A stretch of DNA of 43,279 nucleotides, taken from NCBI GenBank assembly GCA_902765215.1, contig CACWZA010000021.1, positions 1 through 43,279 of the forward strand, in the 5' to 3' direction. Shown one piece after another: positions 31,223-39,800 of the stretch. The notes under the pieces are model-generated. The model was not told the DNA's origin, searched no databases, and saw only the letters and a program-made list of their open reading frames with translations. The stretch comes from an uncultured bacterium (GTDB taxonomy: Bacteria > Cyanobacteriota > Vampirovibrionia > Gastranaerophilales > Gastranaerophilaceae). Every line of letters starts with the position of its first letter. Positions within the stretch are counted from its first letter, which is position 1. A program made the position numbers and the translations under genes.

Positions 31223-31681
31223 ATGACTTTAAGAGTAAATAGTTCATCAAATATAACACCAAGCACCTTAGAAGAACTCGATGCACCTGAACAAAAAACG
31301 GAAGATCCAAATACCGTTATGCCTGCACCGACTCCGGAGGAAGCAAAAAAGCAAAGAGAGGCTAAAGGGCAGCTCGCTTCCGATATCTCAAGCGGTAAGG
31401 CAGAATATGTAAAGACAGGTGTAATTGCAGATTTGATTGCTGCGGTATTAAACCAAAACAAAAGAGTCGGTAATTATGTAAAAATTACAAATATTGAAAA
31501 GGGCACCCCTTATACTGAGATTATGAATAAATACAACCTGCCGGCAGGTGCACTGAATCACATGGTAACGGGCGGTATCGGTACCAATAAAAACAATTAC
31601 GGTTATGTAACCGTATATATTGAAGACCTGACAACAGCGTTAGGTATGACAGAAAATCAGATAAAACAAATGTTTAAATAA
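31223..31681 (+). CDS. 152-aa small protein, paralog of the preceding gene
   Basis: AAGGAG precedes the ATG. The N-terminal third is Ser/Thr/Pro/Glu-rich and likely disordered. The C-terminal domain (~90-152) reads YTEIMNKYNLPAGAL, then GYVTVYIEDLTTALGMTENQIKQMF, matching the C-terminal half of the 171-aa protein. Like that protein it lacks a signal peptide and membrane helices. Together they look like a tandem duplication that has diverged strongly outside the shared domain. Followed by a terminator. Confidence 0.75.
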   Translation: MTLRVNSSSNITPSTLEELDAPEQKTEDPNTVMPAPTPEEAKKQREAKGQLASDISSGKAEYVKTGVIADLIAAVLNQNKRVGNYVKITNIEKGTPYTEIMNKYNLPAGALNHMVTGGIGTNKNNYGYVTVYIEDLTTALGMTENQIKQMFK

Positions 31682-31703
31682 TAAAGCACTCTCAAAACTT
31701 CAC

Positions 31704-31745
31704 AAAAAAAGAATAACCCTCTTTGGGGTTATTTCTTTTTTTTAT
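31704..31745. terminator. Bidirectional terminator
   Basis: AATAACCC / GGGTTATT stem with A7 on the left and T8 on the right. It closes the plus-strand paralog pair and, read on the minus strand, the U32-HAD unit whose stop lies at 31742. Confidence 0.8.
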
Positions 31746-32221
31746 TTCTTTATTGTTAATCTTTCCAGCCAGCGGACAAATCTTGTCGGAATACCCTCAT
31801 TTTCAGCATTTATTGACCCGACAAGTATTGTCATGCACCCCACTCTTTTTCCGCATAAAATATCTGTCAGCGGTCTGTCGCCCACTAATACACAGTCTTT
31901 TGGGGTTAGTCCGCATTTTTCAATGTATTCTGATGCAACTTTTGTATCGGGTTTTGCACTTGAACCCAAAACATCAAAATCAGAGATTGCCCGTACCTTA
32001 TCAAGGTACTCTTTTCGGTTATTGTTGGATAAAACCACTATTTGAAAATCCTGTTTTACCCTGTTTAGCCATTCAACCGTTTCGGGTAAATATTTGCCTG
32101 ATTTAGAAACCATAATCGTGCTGTCTAAATCAAACATAAACAGTTTTATTCCTTTTGATTTCAATTCATTGAGGTCAATTTCGTAGATGTTTTTCAGGTT
32201 GTAATCGGGTACGAGAAACAT
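31742..32221 (-). CDS. YqeG-type HAD phosphatase
   Basis: A 159-residue HAD superfamily IIIA protein. FMFDLDSTIM is motif I (DxDxT), VLSNNNRKEY is motif II, and KPDTK with VGDRPLTDILCGKRVG are motifs III and IV. The YqeG group resembles mitochondrial phosphatidylglycerophosphate phosphatase, so a PGP phosphatase or related role is possible but unproven. Its ATG follows the U32 stop with no gap (TAAATG). Confidence 0.88.
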   Translation of the reverse strand: MFLVPDYNLKNIYEIDLNELKSKGIKLFMFDLDSTIMVSKSGKYLPETVEWLNRVKQDFQIVVLSNNNRKEYLDKVRAISDFDVLGSSAKPDTKVASEYIEKCGLTPKDCVLVGDRPLTDILCGKRVGCMTILVGSINAENEGIPTRFVRWLERLTIKK

Positions 32222-33463
32222 TTAGTCTGCCCCCTTTATCCCGACGGTGCGTGCTATTGCATATTTATAGTCATTTATATCGTTCGAGAATTTTACCCAT
32301 AATTCATCGTTTGTGTTTGCAAATTCTTTTGCTTCGCCGTCATCGGACTTCATTTCAAGTGCTTGGGTTGTGAACTTTTCTGATGGGGAAATTATTTCTA
32401 TATCTTCGTTTATAAAGAACTTGTTTTTGGTTTTAATTTTGTAATATCCGTCTTTTTTATCGTGGATTTCACATAAAAAGTCAGAGCCTGCAAGCCCTTT
32501 TGAGATATCATAACTGTATCCGTCAGACGGATATTCTCCGTCACCTAAGTAGAAACCTGTTGTATAGCCTCTGTTTCCGACCTTTAATAATTCATTAAAG
32601 TATGGTGTCATATCTGCATTTTTGTCTTTGTATACGGCATCAATCGCTTCTCTGTATGTTTTTGCAACGGCAGAAACATAATAAAGACTCTTTGTTCTTC
32701 CTTCAACTTTGAGTGAGTCTACCCCTGCATCAATAAGTTTGTTTAGATGGTGAACAAGACAGAGGTCTTTTGTGCTCATAATGTGCGTGCCGCGTTCGTT
32801 TTGTTCTATATCGTAATATTGCCCCGGACGGGTTTCTTCTACCAGTTTGTAACTCCAGCGGCAAGGTTGACAGCAGTTTCCCTGATTGGCTTTTCTTTCT
32901 CCGTTTGTCATATAATCGCTAATCAGGCATCTGCCTGAGAAGGATACACATTGTGCCCCGTGAACAAAAACCTCGATTTCCATATTCGGAACTTTTTCTT
33001 TGATTTCTCTCATATCGTTAATGTTCACTTCTCTGCCTAAAATAACACGGGTTGCACCGTAATCTTCCCAGAATTTAACTGCTTCGTAGTTCAGGGTGCT
33101 TGCCTGTGTGCTTATGTGGAGCGGAGTACTTGGCATATATCTTTTTGCCAGCTGCATTATTCCGACATCACTGACAATGAGTGAATCGGGGTTAGCATCC
33201 GAGATCCTTTCTATGCAGCCTTCAAGTTGTTTAATATCGTTGTTGAAGGCAAAAATATTCAGAGTTAAATAAACCTTCTTTTTGAGTTCGTGGGCAAAAT
33301 CAATAATATCTTTCAGATTATCAAGGGTTATAAGTTCCCCTTTTCTCATTGCTCTAAGACTAAAATCAACCATTCCGAGATATACGGCATCAGCCCCGTA
33401 TCGAATGGCATATTCCAGTTTTTCTTTGCTGCCCGCAGGCATTAATAACTCAATCTTACTCAT
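32222..33463 (-). CDS. U32 family protein (TrhP-like tRNA hydroxylation)
   Basis: A 413-residue U32 protein. LLMPAGSKEKLEYAIRYGAD and AVYLGMVDFSLR form the start. The Cys set HGAQC, SGRCLISDY and GNCCQPCRW marks an iron-sulfur site. LKVEGRTKSLYYV is the family block. U32 proteins were once called collagenases; TrhP/RlhA members hydroxylate tRNA or rRNA using prephenate. This length and Cys set fit the TrhP/YegQ branch. The gene may be leaderless: TGCTATCAT (extended -10) ends 6 nt before the ATG and no binding site is present. Followed directly by the HAD gene. Confidence 0.85.
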   Translation of the reverse strand: MSKIELLMPAGSKEKLEYAIRYGADAVYLGMVDFSLRAMRKGELITLDNLKDIIDFAHELKKKVYLTLNIFAFNNDIKQLEGCIERISDANPDSLIVSDVGIMQLAKRYMPSTPLHISTQASTLNYEAVKFWEDYGATRVILGREVNINDMREIKEKVPNMEIEVFVHGAQCVSFSGRCLISDYMTNGERKANQGNCCQPCRWSYKLVEETRPGQYYDIEQNERGTHIMSTKDLCLVHHLNKLIDAGVDSLKVEGRTKSLYYVSAVAKTYREAIDAVYKDKNADMTPYFNELLKVGNRGYTTGFYLGDGEYPSDGYSYDISKGLAGSDFLCEIHDKKDGYYKIKTKNKFFINEDIEIISPSEKFTTQALEMKSDDGEAKEFANTNDELWVKFSNDINDYKYAIARTVGIKGAD

Positions 33464-33469
33464 ATAAAT

Positions 33470-33478
33470 ATGATAGCA
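33470..33478 (-). promoter_or_regulatory. Extended -10 box next to the U32 start codon
   Basis: The minus strand reads TGCTATCAT, whose last base is 6 nt before the ATG. Transcription would start at about the first codon, implying a leaderless mRNA (inference). Confidence 0.45.
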
Positions 33479-33479
33479 T

Positions 33480-33516
33480 GAAAAAAGCCGCTAAATACAT
33501 TTGTATTTAACGGCTT
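33480..33516 (-). terminator. Terminator of the lytic transglycosylase gene
   Basis: AAGCCGCTAAATAC pairs with GTATTTAACGGCTT around loop ATTT. The single C-A mismatch on the plus strand is a G-U pair on the minus strand. A T run follows on the minus strand. Confidence 0.78.
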
Positions 33517-33535
33517 ATAATTTTGTATTGTTCGG

Positions 33536-34219
33536 TTATAAAGAAGCAGTTATGTAATCTTTTATCTTTGCATCTTCCTGAATGTCATTTGTTTCATCAA
33601 TTAATTTTTGAGTAACAATATCATTCACTTTTGCTTCTTTTGCCTTTGCTTCGGCTTCTGCCCTCGCTTTTGCTTCTGCCCTCGCTTTTGCTTCAGCTTG
33701 TTTCTTAGCCTCTGCCTGTCTTTTTGCCTGTTGAACCATTTGATTGTGTTTTGCTACTGCAGGGTCTGTGTGAGCCTTTAGCCAGTAATAATCTTTCATA
33801 ATGGTTGAAACATATCTTTTTGAGCAAGGAGCAGGCTGTTTATGTTTAAGTACATAAGCAGGGCCTGTGTGATATGCAGCAAGTGCCAGTTCGTGAGAAC
33901 CGAACATATTGTATAACATTTTGTAATACATTAAACCACCCTTAACATTTCCGTCAAGGAGGTAAGGGTTTACACCCAATCTTTTTGCAGTAGCAGGCAT
34001 TAACTGATAAACCCCTACTGCACCATCATTACCTTTGGCAGTGTGTTTGTATTGAGATTCTGTTTTTGCAATAGATAATGCAATTGCAGGATCAATTCCC
34101 ATCTGAACTGAATGTTTTACGATGGTATCTTTTACTTGGGATACGGGTATCTCCGATGCTTCGACTTTCATAGCCAATAGTATCACTGCCAAAGTGAATA
34201 CTGCTAGTTTTCTAATCAT
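33536..34219 (-). CDS. Secreted lytic transglycosylase (SLT domain)
   Basis: A 227-residue protein. The signal peptide is MIRKLAVFTLAVILLAMKVEA. The goose-lysozyme-like SLT domain (~25-145) has catalytic Glu54 in IAKTESQYK, then GAVGVYQLMPATAKRLGV and ALAAYHTGPAYVLKH. It cleaves peptidoglycan glycan strands to anhydromuramyl products outside the inner membrane. The C-terminus (~165-200) is a run of KARAEAKARAEAEAK-like repeats followed by a short acidic end. This resembles the Lys/Ala segment of the TPR protein and may be a spacer. Single gene with its own terminator. Confidence 0.93.
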   Translation of the reverse strand: MIRKLAVFTLAVILLAMKVEASEIPVSQVKDTIVKHSVQMGIDPAIALSIAKTESQYKHTAKGNDGAVGVYQLMPATAKRLGVNPYLLDGNVKGGLMYYKMLYNMFGSHELALAAYHTGPAYVLKHKQPAPCSKRYVSTIMKDYYWLKAHTDPAVAKHNQMVQQAKRQAEAKKQAEAKARAEAKARAEAEAKAKEAKVNDIVTQKLIDETNDIQEDAKIKDYITASL

Positions 34220-34654
34220 CTAAATCCTCATTTGTTGTACATTGCGCTCCGCAAAAAATTCGCTTCTTTCAGTTAACTACTCTGTCCGATTTGAACAACG
34301 CGGAAAATTTGTTTATGTAATTATAATACATATTCAAGGGCAAAAATCAAGTCTTATTCAGAAATCAGTAAAAAAACAATCGCGGAAACCCGCTTATAGT
34401 CAGCCCGTTAAGAAATGTTAAGAATGGTAAATTTGAGCCTTATATTTTAAAAAATGGAAATATGTTAAAATAATGTATCGTCCAAATGGGCTATTTTTAT
34501 GAATGTGTTGAAAACATGTGTCATGAGCTATAAAAAATATATCAGAATTGGTTAACATTCAGTTACAATCAATTGTTTCCCCACTTTATTTATCGTAACA
34601 TAATCTTACAGATAGTAATTAACAACTAATTTTAGACATGAGGAGAATAAAGAA
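34220..34654. other. 435-bp intergenic region
   Basis: No gene is seen. It holds TATAAT on the minus strand (34325-34320), which may drive the transglycosylase, a GCGG-AAA-CCCGC hairpin near 34382, and AT-rich sequence with a CATAAT box (34600-34605) before the 222-aa gene. It also contains TTTTCCGCGTTGT on the minus strand, as does the upstream region of the radical SAM gene. No riboswitch or sRNA is recognised. Confidence 0.4.
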
Positions 34655-35323
34655 ATGATTATTATACCTAAAGTAACTAATATAAAAACGGGGCTTAAAC
34701 TCGCTAAAGAAGGGGTACAACATGCAATTAAGGATGAATGTACATTCCCGGGACAAATGAAAAGACTTGTTGATGATATTAAAGAAACAAGAGAAATCGG
34801 AAAGGTTTTCACCGCAGGTGTAACCGATGATGCAGCAAAAGCAGAAATCGACAGGGTAGCTGATGGTATTGCTGCTTATGCTAAAGCAAACAAATTAAAC
34901 ATCATCTTCCATACTCCGCAGGAGTGCGAATGCGGACATGTTGCAGGTCAGAAAACTATTGGTGTCAGTGCATATTCATGCGGACTTTTTAATGCATACA
35001 CCGATATGAAGTTTATTGACGGTGATGTAAATCATATAACACAGTTTAAAGGTGAAAAACTTACTGCTGATGATACATTTACAAGACGCGTTTTCAGAAG
35101 TGTTGAAGAAATGACTGACAGTATCAACAGAGAAAGAAGACATGACTATGACAGCAGTTTTATCGGGGTATACGATAGAGCTCTGAAAGAACAATCTAAA
35201 AAGGTTGCAACAAAAACAAAAAGTATTTTTGACAAAGGTGTCGATTCCGTAAAAAAATACATCAGAAAGGAAATTAAATTCATAAAGGATGAATTTACCG
35301 GAAAAGGAACTTCTGATTACTAA
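34655..35323 (+). CDS. 222-aa protein, unknown
   Basis: GAGGAG lies 8 nt before the ATG. The N-terminus is helical with a charged start (IKTGLKLAKEGVQHAI), then KRLVDDIKETREIGKVF. A central alpha/beta part has IIFHTPQECECGHVAG, with two Cys and a His close together, and the C-terminal ~50 residues are a long Lys-rich helix (KKVATKTKSIFDKGV, YIRKEIKFIKDEF). There is no signal peptide or membrane segment and I recognise no family. The Cys-x-Cys-x-His cluster could bind metal (inference). Monocistronic, with a terminator behind. Confidence 0.7.
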   Translation: MIIIPKVTNIKTGLKLAKEGVQHAIKDECTFPGQMKRLVDDIKETREIGKVFTAGVTDDAAKAEIDRVADGIAAYAKANKLNIIFHTPQECECGHVAGQKTIGVSAYSCGLFNAYTDMKFIDGDVNHITQFKGEKLTADDTFTRRVFRSVEEMTDSINRERRHDYDSSFIGVYDRALKEQSKKVATKTKSIFDKGVDSVKKYIRKEIKFIKDEFTGKGTSDY

Positions 35324-35354
35324 GGATTTATAAAACACACAAAGTATAGCATAA

Positions 35355-35393
35355 CACAAGCGTACACATTATATTATGTGTGCGTTTTGTTTA
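35355..35393 (+). terminator. Terminator of the 222-aa gene
   Basis: AAGCGTACACAT pairs with ATGTGTGCGTTT through G-U pairs around a 6-nt loop, followed by GTTTTGTTT. The wobbles fit plus-strand RNA. It overlaps the end of the convergent HEAT gene by 3 bp. Confidence 0.72.
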
Positions 35394-36560
35394 TAGTGCG
35401 TTTGCTACAACCTTAAGGTTTTCATCAGTGATTTTGGAAAGGGCAAGTTTTTTGTAGTCGTCTTTTAAAAGGTTTTGAGCCTTTAAAAGCTCCATAACTT
35501 TAATTATAACTGTCTGGTTATCACCGCTCAAAAGTGATACAAGACTGTCTTCATCCCTTACAATTTCTAGGACAAAGAAAATAAAATCACTTTCTTCATA
35601 AAGTTCTTCGTATAAGAAGGAAGTCATAGGGTATAAGTTTGCATTATTTAAAAGTGTTTTTATATCGTTAACTTCAATCTTTGTGTTTTTATCTTCGTCA
35701 AAAAGATATTCTTCGTTTTCCGTAATCATATTAAACTTTTCTTTTGCAAGGAAAAGTGCCACAGCGGAAGCGCCTGTCGGAGATGTTTTCAGTAATCGTT
35801 CTATAAACTCATAGAATCTGAAATCAATAACCTGAGAAACAGGAACGAGTTCCACGAGTCCATTAATAATATAGCAGAAGGCTAAAATTGCATCGTCGTT
35901 ATATTCTGTCTGGAGCATTTCAGGTAATGGTGTCAGATACGGAATGAGTTCCGCTATGTTTTCAGACATTTTTGACTTTTTCATTGCTTCAAACAACGGT
36001 TTTAAAGCGCGTTTATCCTGATATGCAACGAGGAAATTTGCGGCCGTCATTTGCTCAAAGTCATCATCTGATGAGAGTTTTTTTATTGCATCGTCAAATG
36101 AATCCGTATTTTTAAGTTTTGCAAGTGCTCTTGCGCAGTTTTCCGATAGTGAGGACTCGTCGCTGAATGCGTACTCTTTCAGCAAAGGAAGAGCTCTATC
36201 TTCTTCTTTATATGAGAAGAATCCTGCTGCGTAGGTCTTCTCTGAGACAGTCCCTGATTTAAACTTTTCAAGCATTACATTTGTGATTTCATCATCACCG
36301 AATTGAGCAAGGGTTGATGCAATAAAGTCTTCGTAGTAAGGGGAGTAAATATTCAAAAACTTCAAAAGGTTTTTGTAATTCCCCGGATTACATGCGTTTT
36401 CCAACCGTCTTGCTACATTTGATTTAACAAAATCAAACAAAAAATCGTCTTTAGATACAAGTTCTTCAAAAAGTTCCGTATCTGCATTATCAATAATCTG
36501 TTTTGCAACAGGTTCATATTCGTTTTGGTTTTTGCCGGTAAGTTGTTTTATTTTGTCCAT
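35391..36560 (-). CDS. HEAT-like helical repeat protein
   Basis: A 389-residue all-helical protein with pairs of amphipathic helices of ~30 residues, for example ALPLLKEYAFSDESSLSENCARALAKL and ALKPLFEAMKKSKMSENIAELIPYL. This is the pattern of HEAT/ARM solenoids. No catalytic motif, signal or membrane helix is present, so a protein-protein scaffold role is likely. It lies 64 bp behind the DprA-like gene on the same strand and is probably co-transcribed. The start MDKIKQLTGK has only a weak ribosome binding site. Confidence 0.75.
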   Translation of the reverse strand: MDKIKQLTGKNQNEYEPVAKQIIDNADTELFEELVSKDDFLFDFVKSNVARRLENACNPGNYKNLLKFLNIYSPYYEDFIASTLAQFGDDEITNVMLEKFKSGTVSEKTYAAGFFSYKEEDRALPLLKEYAFSDESSLSENCARALAKLKNTDSFDDAIKKLSSDDDFEQMTAANFLVAYQDKRALKPLFEAMKKSKMSENIAELIPYLTPLPEMLQTEYNDDAILAFCYIINGLVELVPVSQVIDFRFYEFIERLLKTSPTGASAVALFLAKEKFNMITENEEYLFDEDKNTKIEVNDIKTLLNNANLYPMTSFLYEELYEESDFIFFVLEIVRDEDSLVSLLSGDNQTVIIKVMELLKAQNLLKDDYKKLALSKITDENLKVVANAL

Positions 36561-36624
36561 TGTTACTTTATCCTATTTATCTTGATTAAACTTAAAAACC
36601 GTAAGGTAAATATGTATTTACCCA

Positions 36625-37206
36625 TTAATCAAGATAGAATATTGTAACAACCTTATGGGTTTCTTCGGCATATTCAACAGCAGTCTGCAGAGTTTTACTT
36701 GTGTGAGATAAGAAACAAATCAATTGATTACAATCATCAATAATCTCTCTGTTACAAACTCTTGATGCATCTGCAAGAGTCATCATTGCTCTGTCTGCGT
36801 GTTCTATAATATTTGGAACTCCGATAAGTTGGTTTTGAACATCGCTTGGCTGTTGACCAATAGTTTGAGGTAAAATAACTTTTAATTTTTCAGGGTTAGA
36901 TTTCATAGCCCCGCGGATTGCAGCGGCGTTGGTACCGTATGAACCGCCTGATGTAATAATTGTATTGCCCTGCATTACCAATGCTGTTGTTAATGTTTCA
37001 ATCATTTGCTGGTGGGTAATTGCAAGGTTTCGTGAACCTATGATAGCTATTCTTTTTGCTGACTGCTTGATTGTTGCTAATTCCATTGATAATTCATCAA
37101 CTGTATCAGGAGATCCCTCTACCGCTACAGGTTTATCATCAAACGGAACCATGATTGAACTTTGTTTTGAATCTTCGCCTTCTGCCATATTTTTAATATC
37201 TGTCAT
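36625..37206 (-). CDS. DprA-like (SLOG) Rossmann protein
   Basis: A 193-residue protein. After a ~45-residue charged lead, RIAIIGSRNLAITHQQMIE and TIITSGGSYGTNAAAIRGAM match the nucleotide-binding loops of the DprA/Smf-LOG superfamily (GSR and SGGxxGxxxxA). The C-terminal half (NREIIDDCNQLICFL) continues the Rossmann fold. Full DprA has a further winged helix and is longer. It may therefore be a short DNA-processing relative or a nucleotide-sensing SLOG protein. Divergent from pcrA, which makes a DNA-transaction role plausible but unproven. Confidence 0.72.
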   Translation of the reverse strand: MTDIKNMAEGEDSKQSSIMVPFDDKPVAVEGSPDTVDELSMELATIKQSAKRIAIIGSRNLAITHQQMIETLTTALVMQGNTIITSGGSYGTNAAAIRGAMKSNPEKLKVILPQTIGQQPSDVQNQLIGVPNIIEHADRAMMTLADASRVCNREIIDDCNQLICFLSHTSKTLQTAVEYAEETHKVVTIFYLD

Positions 37207-37230
37207 ATTTAATTCACCCTTTTACTATTA

Positions 37231-37259
37231 TTGCAATATCTGTACTTTTCGTGTATGCT
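37231..37259 (+). promoter_or_regulatory. Promoter of pcrA
   Basis: TTGCAA (37231-37236), a 17-nt spacer and TGTATGCT with -10 TATGCT (37254-37259) lie 39 bp before the ATG at 37299. This supports that start over the frame opening at 37251. Confidence 0.6.
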
Positions 37260-37298
37260 GATAATAATATCACAAAAAACAGATTTTGGGAAGTGGGA

Positions 37299-39800
37299 AT
37301 GGAAAAAATCTTATCAACCCTCAACAAAGAACAGTTGAGTGCGGTGAAAACCACAAAGGGTTCGCTTCTGATACTGGCAGGTGCGGGCAGTGGAAAGACA
37401 AAAGTATTAACATCTCGTATTGCGTATATGATAAAGAATGGTGTAAGTCCGAGAAAAATTTTAGCGGTTACTTTCACCAATAAGGCTGCAAAAGAGATGA
37501 AAGAACGATTGGCGGGCATTTTAGGTGAAGATGTCGTCAAATATATGTGGGTTGGTACTTTTCACAGTATTTGCGGACGCATATTAAGGCAGGACATTGA
37601 TAAGTATGAATTTCAGTCCGGCAAAAAGTTAGATAAGAACTTTACTATATATGATGAACAGGATTCTTTGGCTGTTATCAAACAGGCTATAAAAAAACTG
37701 AATCTTGATGAAAAAATGTATCAGCCAAAACTTGTGAAGGCAATAATATCCAATTCTAAAAATAAGATGCAGGATGCTTATACCTTTGCTACTTATGCGA
37801 GAGATTTTAAATCACAGCGCATATCTCAAATTTATGATGATTATGAAAACACTCTGAGTAACAATAACGCAATCGATTTTGATGATATGCTTATGTTATG
37901 CGTTAAACTGCTTGATCAGAGTGAAGAGGTTCGCACCAAGTATTATGAACGATTCGAGCATATTTTAGTTGATGAGTTTCAGGATACAAACCCTGCCCAG
38001 TATAATTTGGTAAAAGCCTTATACACAAATAATCTTGATGAAATTCCGGAAGAGCGCTCTTTATGCGTGGTTGGTGATGTTGACCAGTCAATTTACAGTT
38101 GGAGAGGGGCTGATTTCAGAATTATTCTCAACTTCCAGCACGATTTCAAAAAATGTAAACTGATTAAGTTAGAACAAAACTACCGTTCAACCTCAAAAAT
38201 ACTGAATGCTGCGAATGCAATTATCGAAAACAATGAGCAGCGTGTTGAAAAAGTCCTTTATTCTAATAAAGGTGAAGGGGAAAGAATTACATATTATCAG
38301 GCAGATGATGATGCTGACGAGGCAAACTTTATTGCTTCAACGATTAAGTCCACATCTGCAAACTATAACCAATTTGCTGTTCTGTACAGAACAAATGCTC
38401 AGTCGCGTTCGCTGGAAGAAGCGTGCATTTCTTTGGGGATTCCGTATAAAATCTATGGCGGACTGAAGTTCTATGACAGAAAAGAAATAAAAGATGCTAT
38501 TGCGTATCTGAAACTTATACATAACCCGAATGATTCACAGAGTTTAAAGCGTATTATAAACGTTCCGCGCCGTGCAATCGGGGATACAACAATCAGACAC
38601 CTTCAGGAGTTTGCTGATGAAAACGATATAAGCCTTTTTCAGGCAATAGTAAGGATTGACGAAGAAGAAAATATTCAGCCAAAAACAAAGGTCAGATTAA
38701 TTGAGTTTTCAAAACTTATAGAGAATTTTCAGGAAATTCAAAACAGGTATCCGCTTAATGAATATTTGAGTATAATTCTTGAAAAAAGTGGGTATTTAAA
38801 AGAATTACAGTCAGAAAATACAGAAGAAGATGTGGCAAGAATAGAGAACCTTCAGGAGTTGGTTAATGTTGCAAGCGAGTTCACCCCTGATGAACCTGAT
38901 AATGTTTTGGGTGAATTTTTGGCTCAGGTTTCACTTGTGTCAGATTTGGATAACTTAGAGGAGTCCTCTAATAATGTTACGCTGATGACTTTACACTCTG
39001 CAAAAGGGCTTGAGTTCCCGACTGTATTTATGGCAGGTTTGGATCAGGGTATTTTTCCTAGTTCAAGAAGTATGCAGGAAAAATCAGGGCTTGAGGAAGA
39101 ACGCCGTCTGATGTATGTCGGGGTTACAAGAGCCGAGGAAAAACTATATATTACGAGTGCGAAGCGCCGTCAAATGTGGGGTGAATATAAATATTATAAC
39201 CCTAGTCAATTCCTTGGTGAAATCCCTTACGACCTTCTTGAAGAAGTTGCATCTAACAGTCATGTTACGGGCGGCACCTTCGAAAACGCTGTTCGTTCAA
39301 TTCGTACGGGTAGTACCTATGGTACATCAAATACCATATCAAAAGGGGCTAAAAAACTCGGAACCCCTCAAAGACAATCAGGGTATTATGATAACACCAG
39401 AACAATCTCTTCGGGGGCAAAGAAGCTGGGTAATCCTCAGCGTATATCTTCCAATAGAACTGCCCCGAGAGCGGTTGTTGTTAAATCTGCCGCAAACAAA
39501 AAACGCGAAGAAGAACGCATTAAGGCATTTTTTGAAAATAACCCAATGAAGCGGAAAATCGAAGAACGAAACCGTCTGAAAGCAGAGCAGGAAAGACTTG
39601 CTCAGGAAAGAGAACAGGAAAAGAATACTCCTATAGATTATTTCTTCTCTAAGGGGGAACGAGTGTTCCATCCGCAGCTTGGAATCGGGCATATATTAGA
39701 AGTTATGCAGGTTGGCGACAGCACTATGTATACCATTGATTTTGGCAAAATGGGTAAAAAAGCAATGGATGCCGCTTATGCTAATCTGAAGAAATTTTAG
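37299..39800 (+). CDS. pcrA: UvrD/PcrA superfamily 1A DNA helicase
   Basis: An 833-residue 3'-5' helicase. Visible motifs are QxxA region LNKEQLSAV, Walker A GAGSGKT (28-34), VDEFQDTN (Walker B), VGDVDQSIYSWRGA, LEQNYRST, TLHSAKGLEFPTV and RRLMYVGVTRAEEKLYI. The C-terminal ~55 residues (FSKGERVFHPQLGIGHIL) form the PcrA Tudor-like domain that contacts RNA polymerase in known PcrA. It acts in excision repair and replication-fork maintenance. A linker before that domain contains two near-identical copies of TISxGAKKLGxPQR. The stop overlaps the convergent kinase-like gene by a few bases. Confidence 0.97.
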   Translation: MEKILSTLNKEQLSAVKTTKGSLLILAGAGSGKTKVLTSRIAYMIKNGVSPRKILAVTFTNKAAKEMKERLAGILGEDVVKYMWVGTFHSICGRILRQDIDKYEFQSGKKLDKNFTIYDEQDSLAVIKQAIKKLNLDEKMYQPKLVKAIISNSKNKMQDAYTFATYARDFKSQRISQIYDDYENTLSNNNAIDFDDMLMLCVKLLDQSEEVRTKYYERFEHILVDEFQDTNPAQYNLVKALYTNNLDEIPEERSLCVVGDVDQSIYSWRGADFRIILNFQHDFKKCKLIKLEQNYRSTSKILNAANAIIENNEQRVEKVLYSNKGEGERITYYQADDDADEANFIASTIKSTSANYNQFAVLYRTNAQSRSLEEACISLGIPYKIYGGLKFYDRKEIKDAIAYLKLIHNPNDSQSLKRIINVPRRAIGDTTIRHLQEFADENDISLFQAIVRIDEEENIQPKTKVRLIEFSKLIENFQEIQNRYPLNEYLSIILEKSGYLKELQSENTEEDVARIENLQELVNVASEFTPDEPDNVLGEFLAQVSLVSDLDNLEESSNNVTLMTLHSAKGLEFPTVFMAGLDQGIFPSSRSMQEKSGLEEERRLMYVGVTRAEEKLYITSAKRRQMWGEYKYYNPSQFLGEIPYDLLEEVASNSHVTGGTFENAVRSIRTGSTYGTSNTISKGAKKLGTPQRQSGYYDNTRTISSGAKKLGNPQRISSNRTAPRAVVVKSAANKKREEERIKAFFENNPMKRKIEERNRLKAEQERLAQEREQEKNTPIDYFFSKGERVFHPQLGIGHILEVMQVGDSTMYTIDFGKMGKKAMDAAYANLKKF

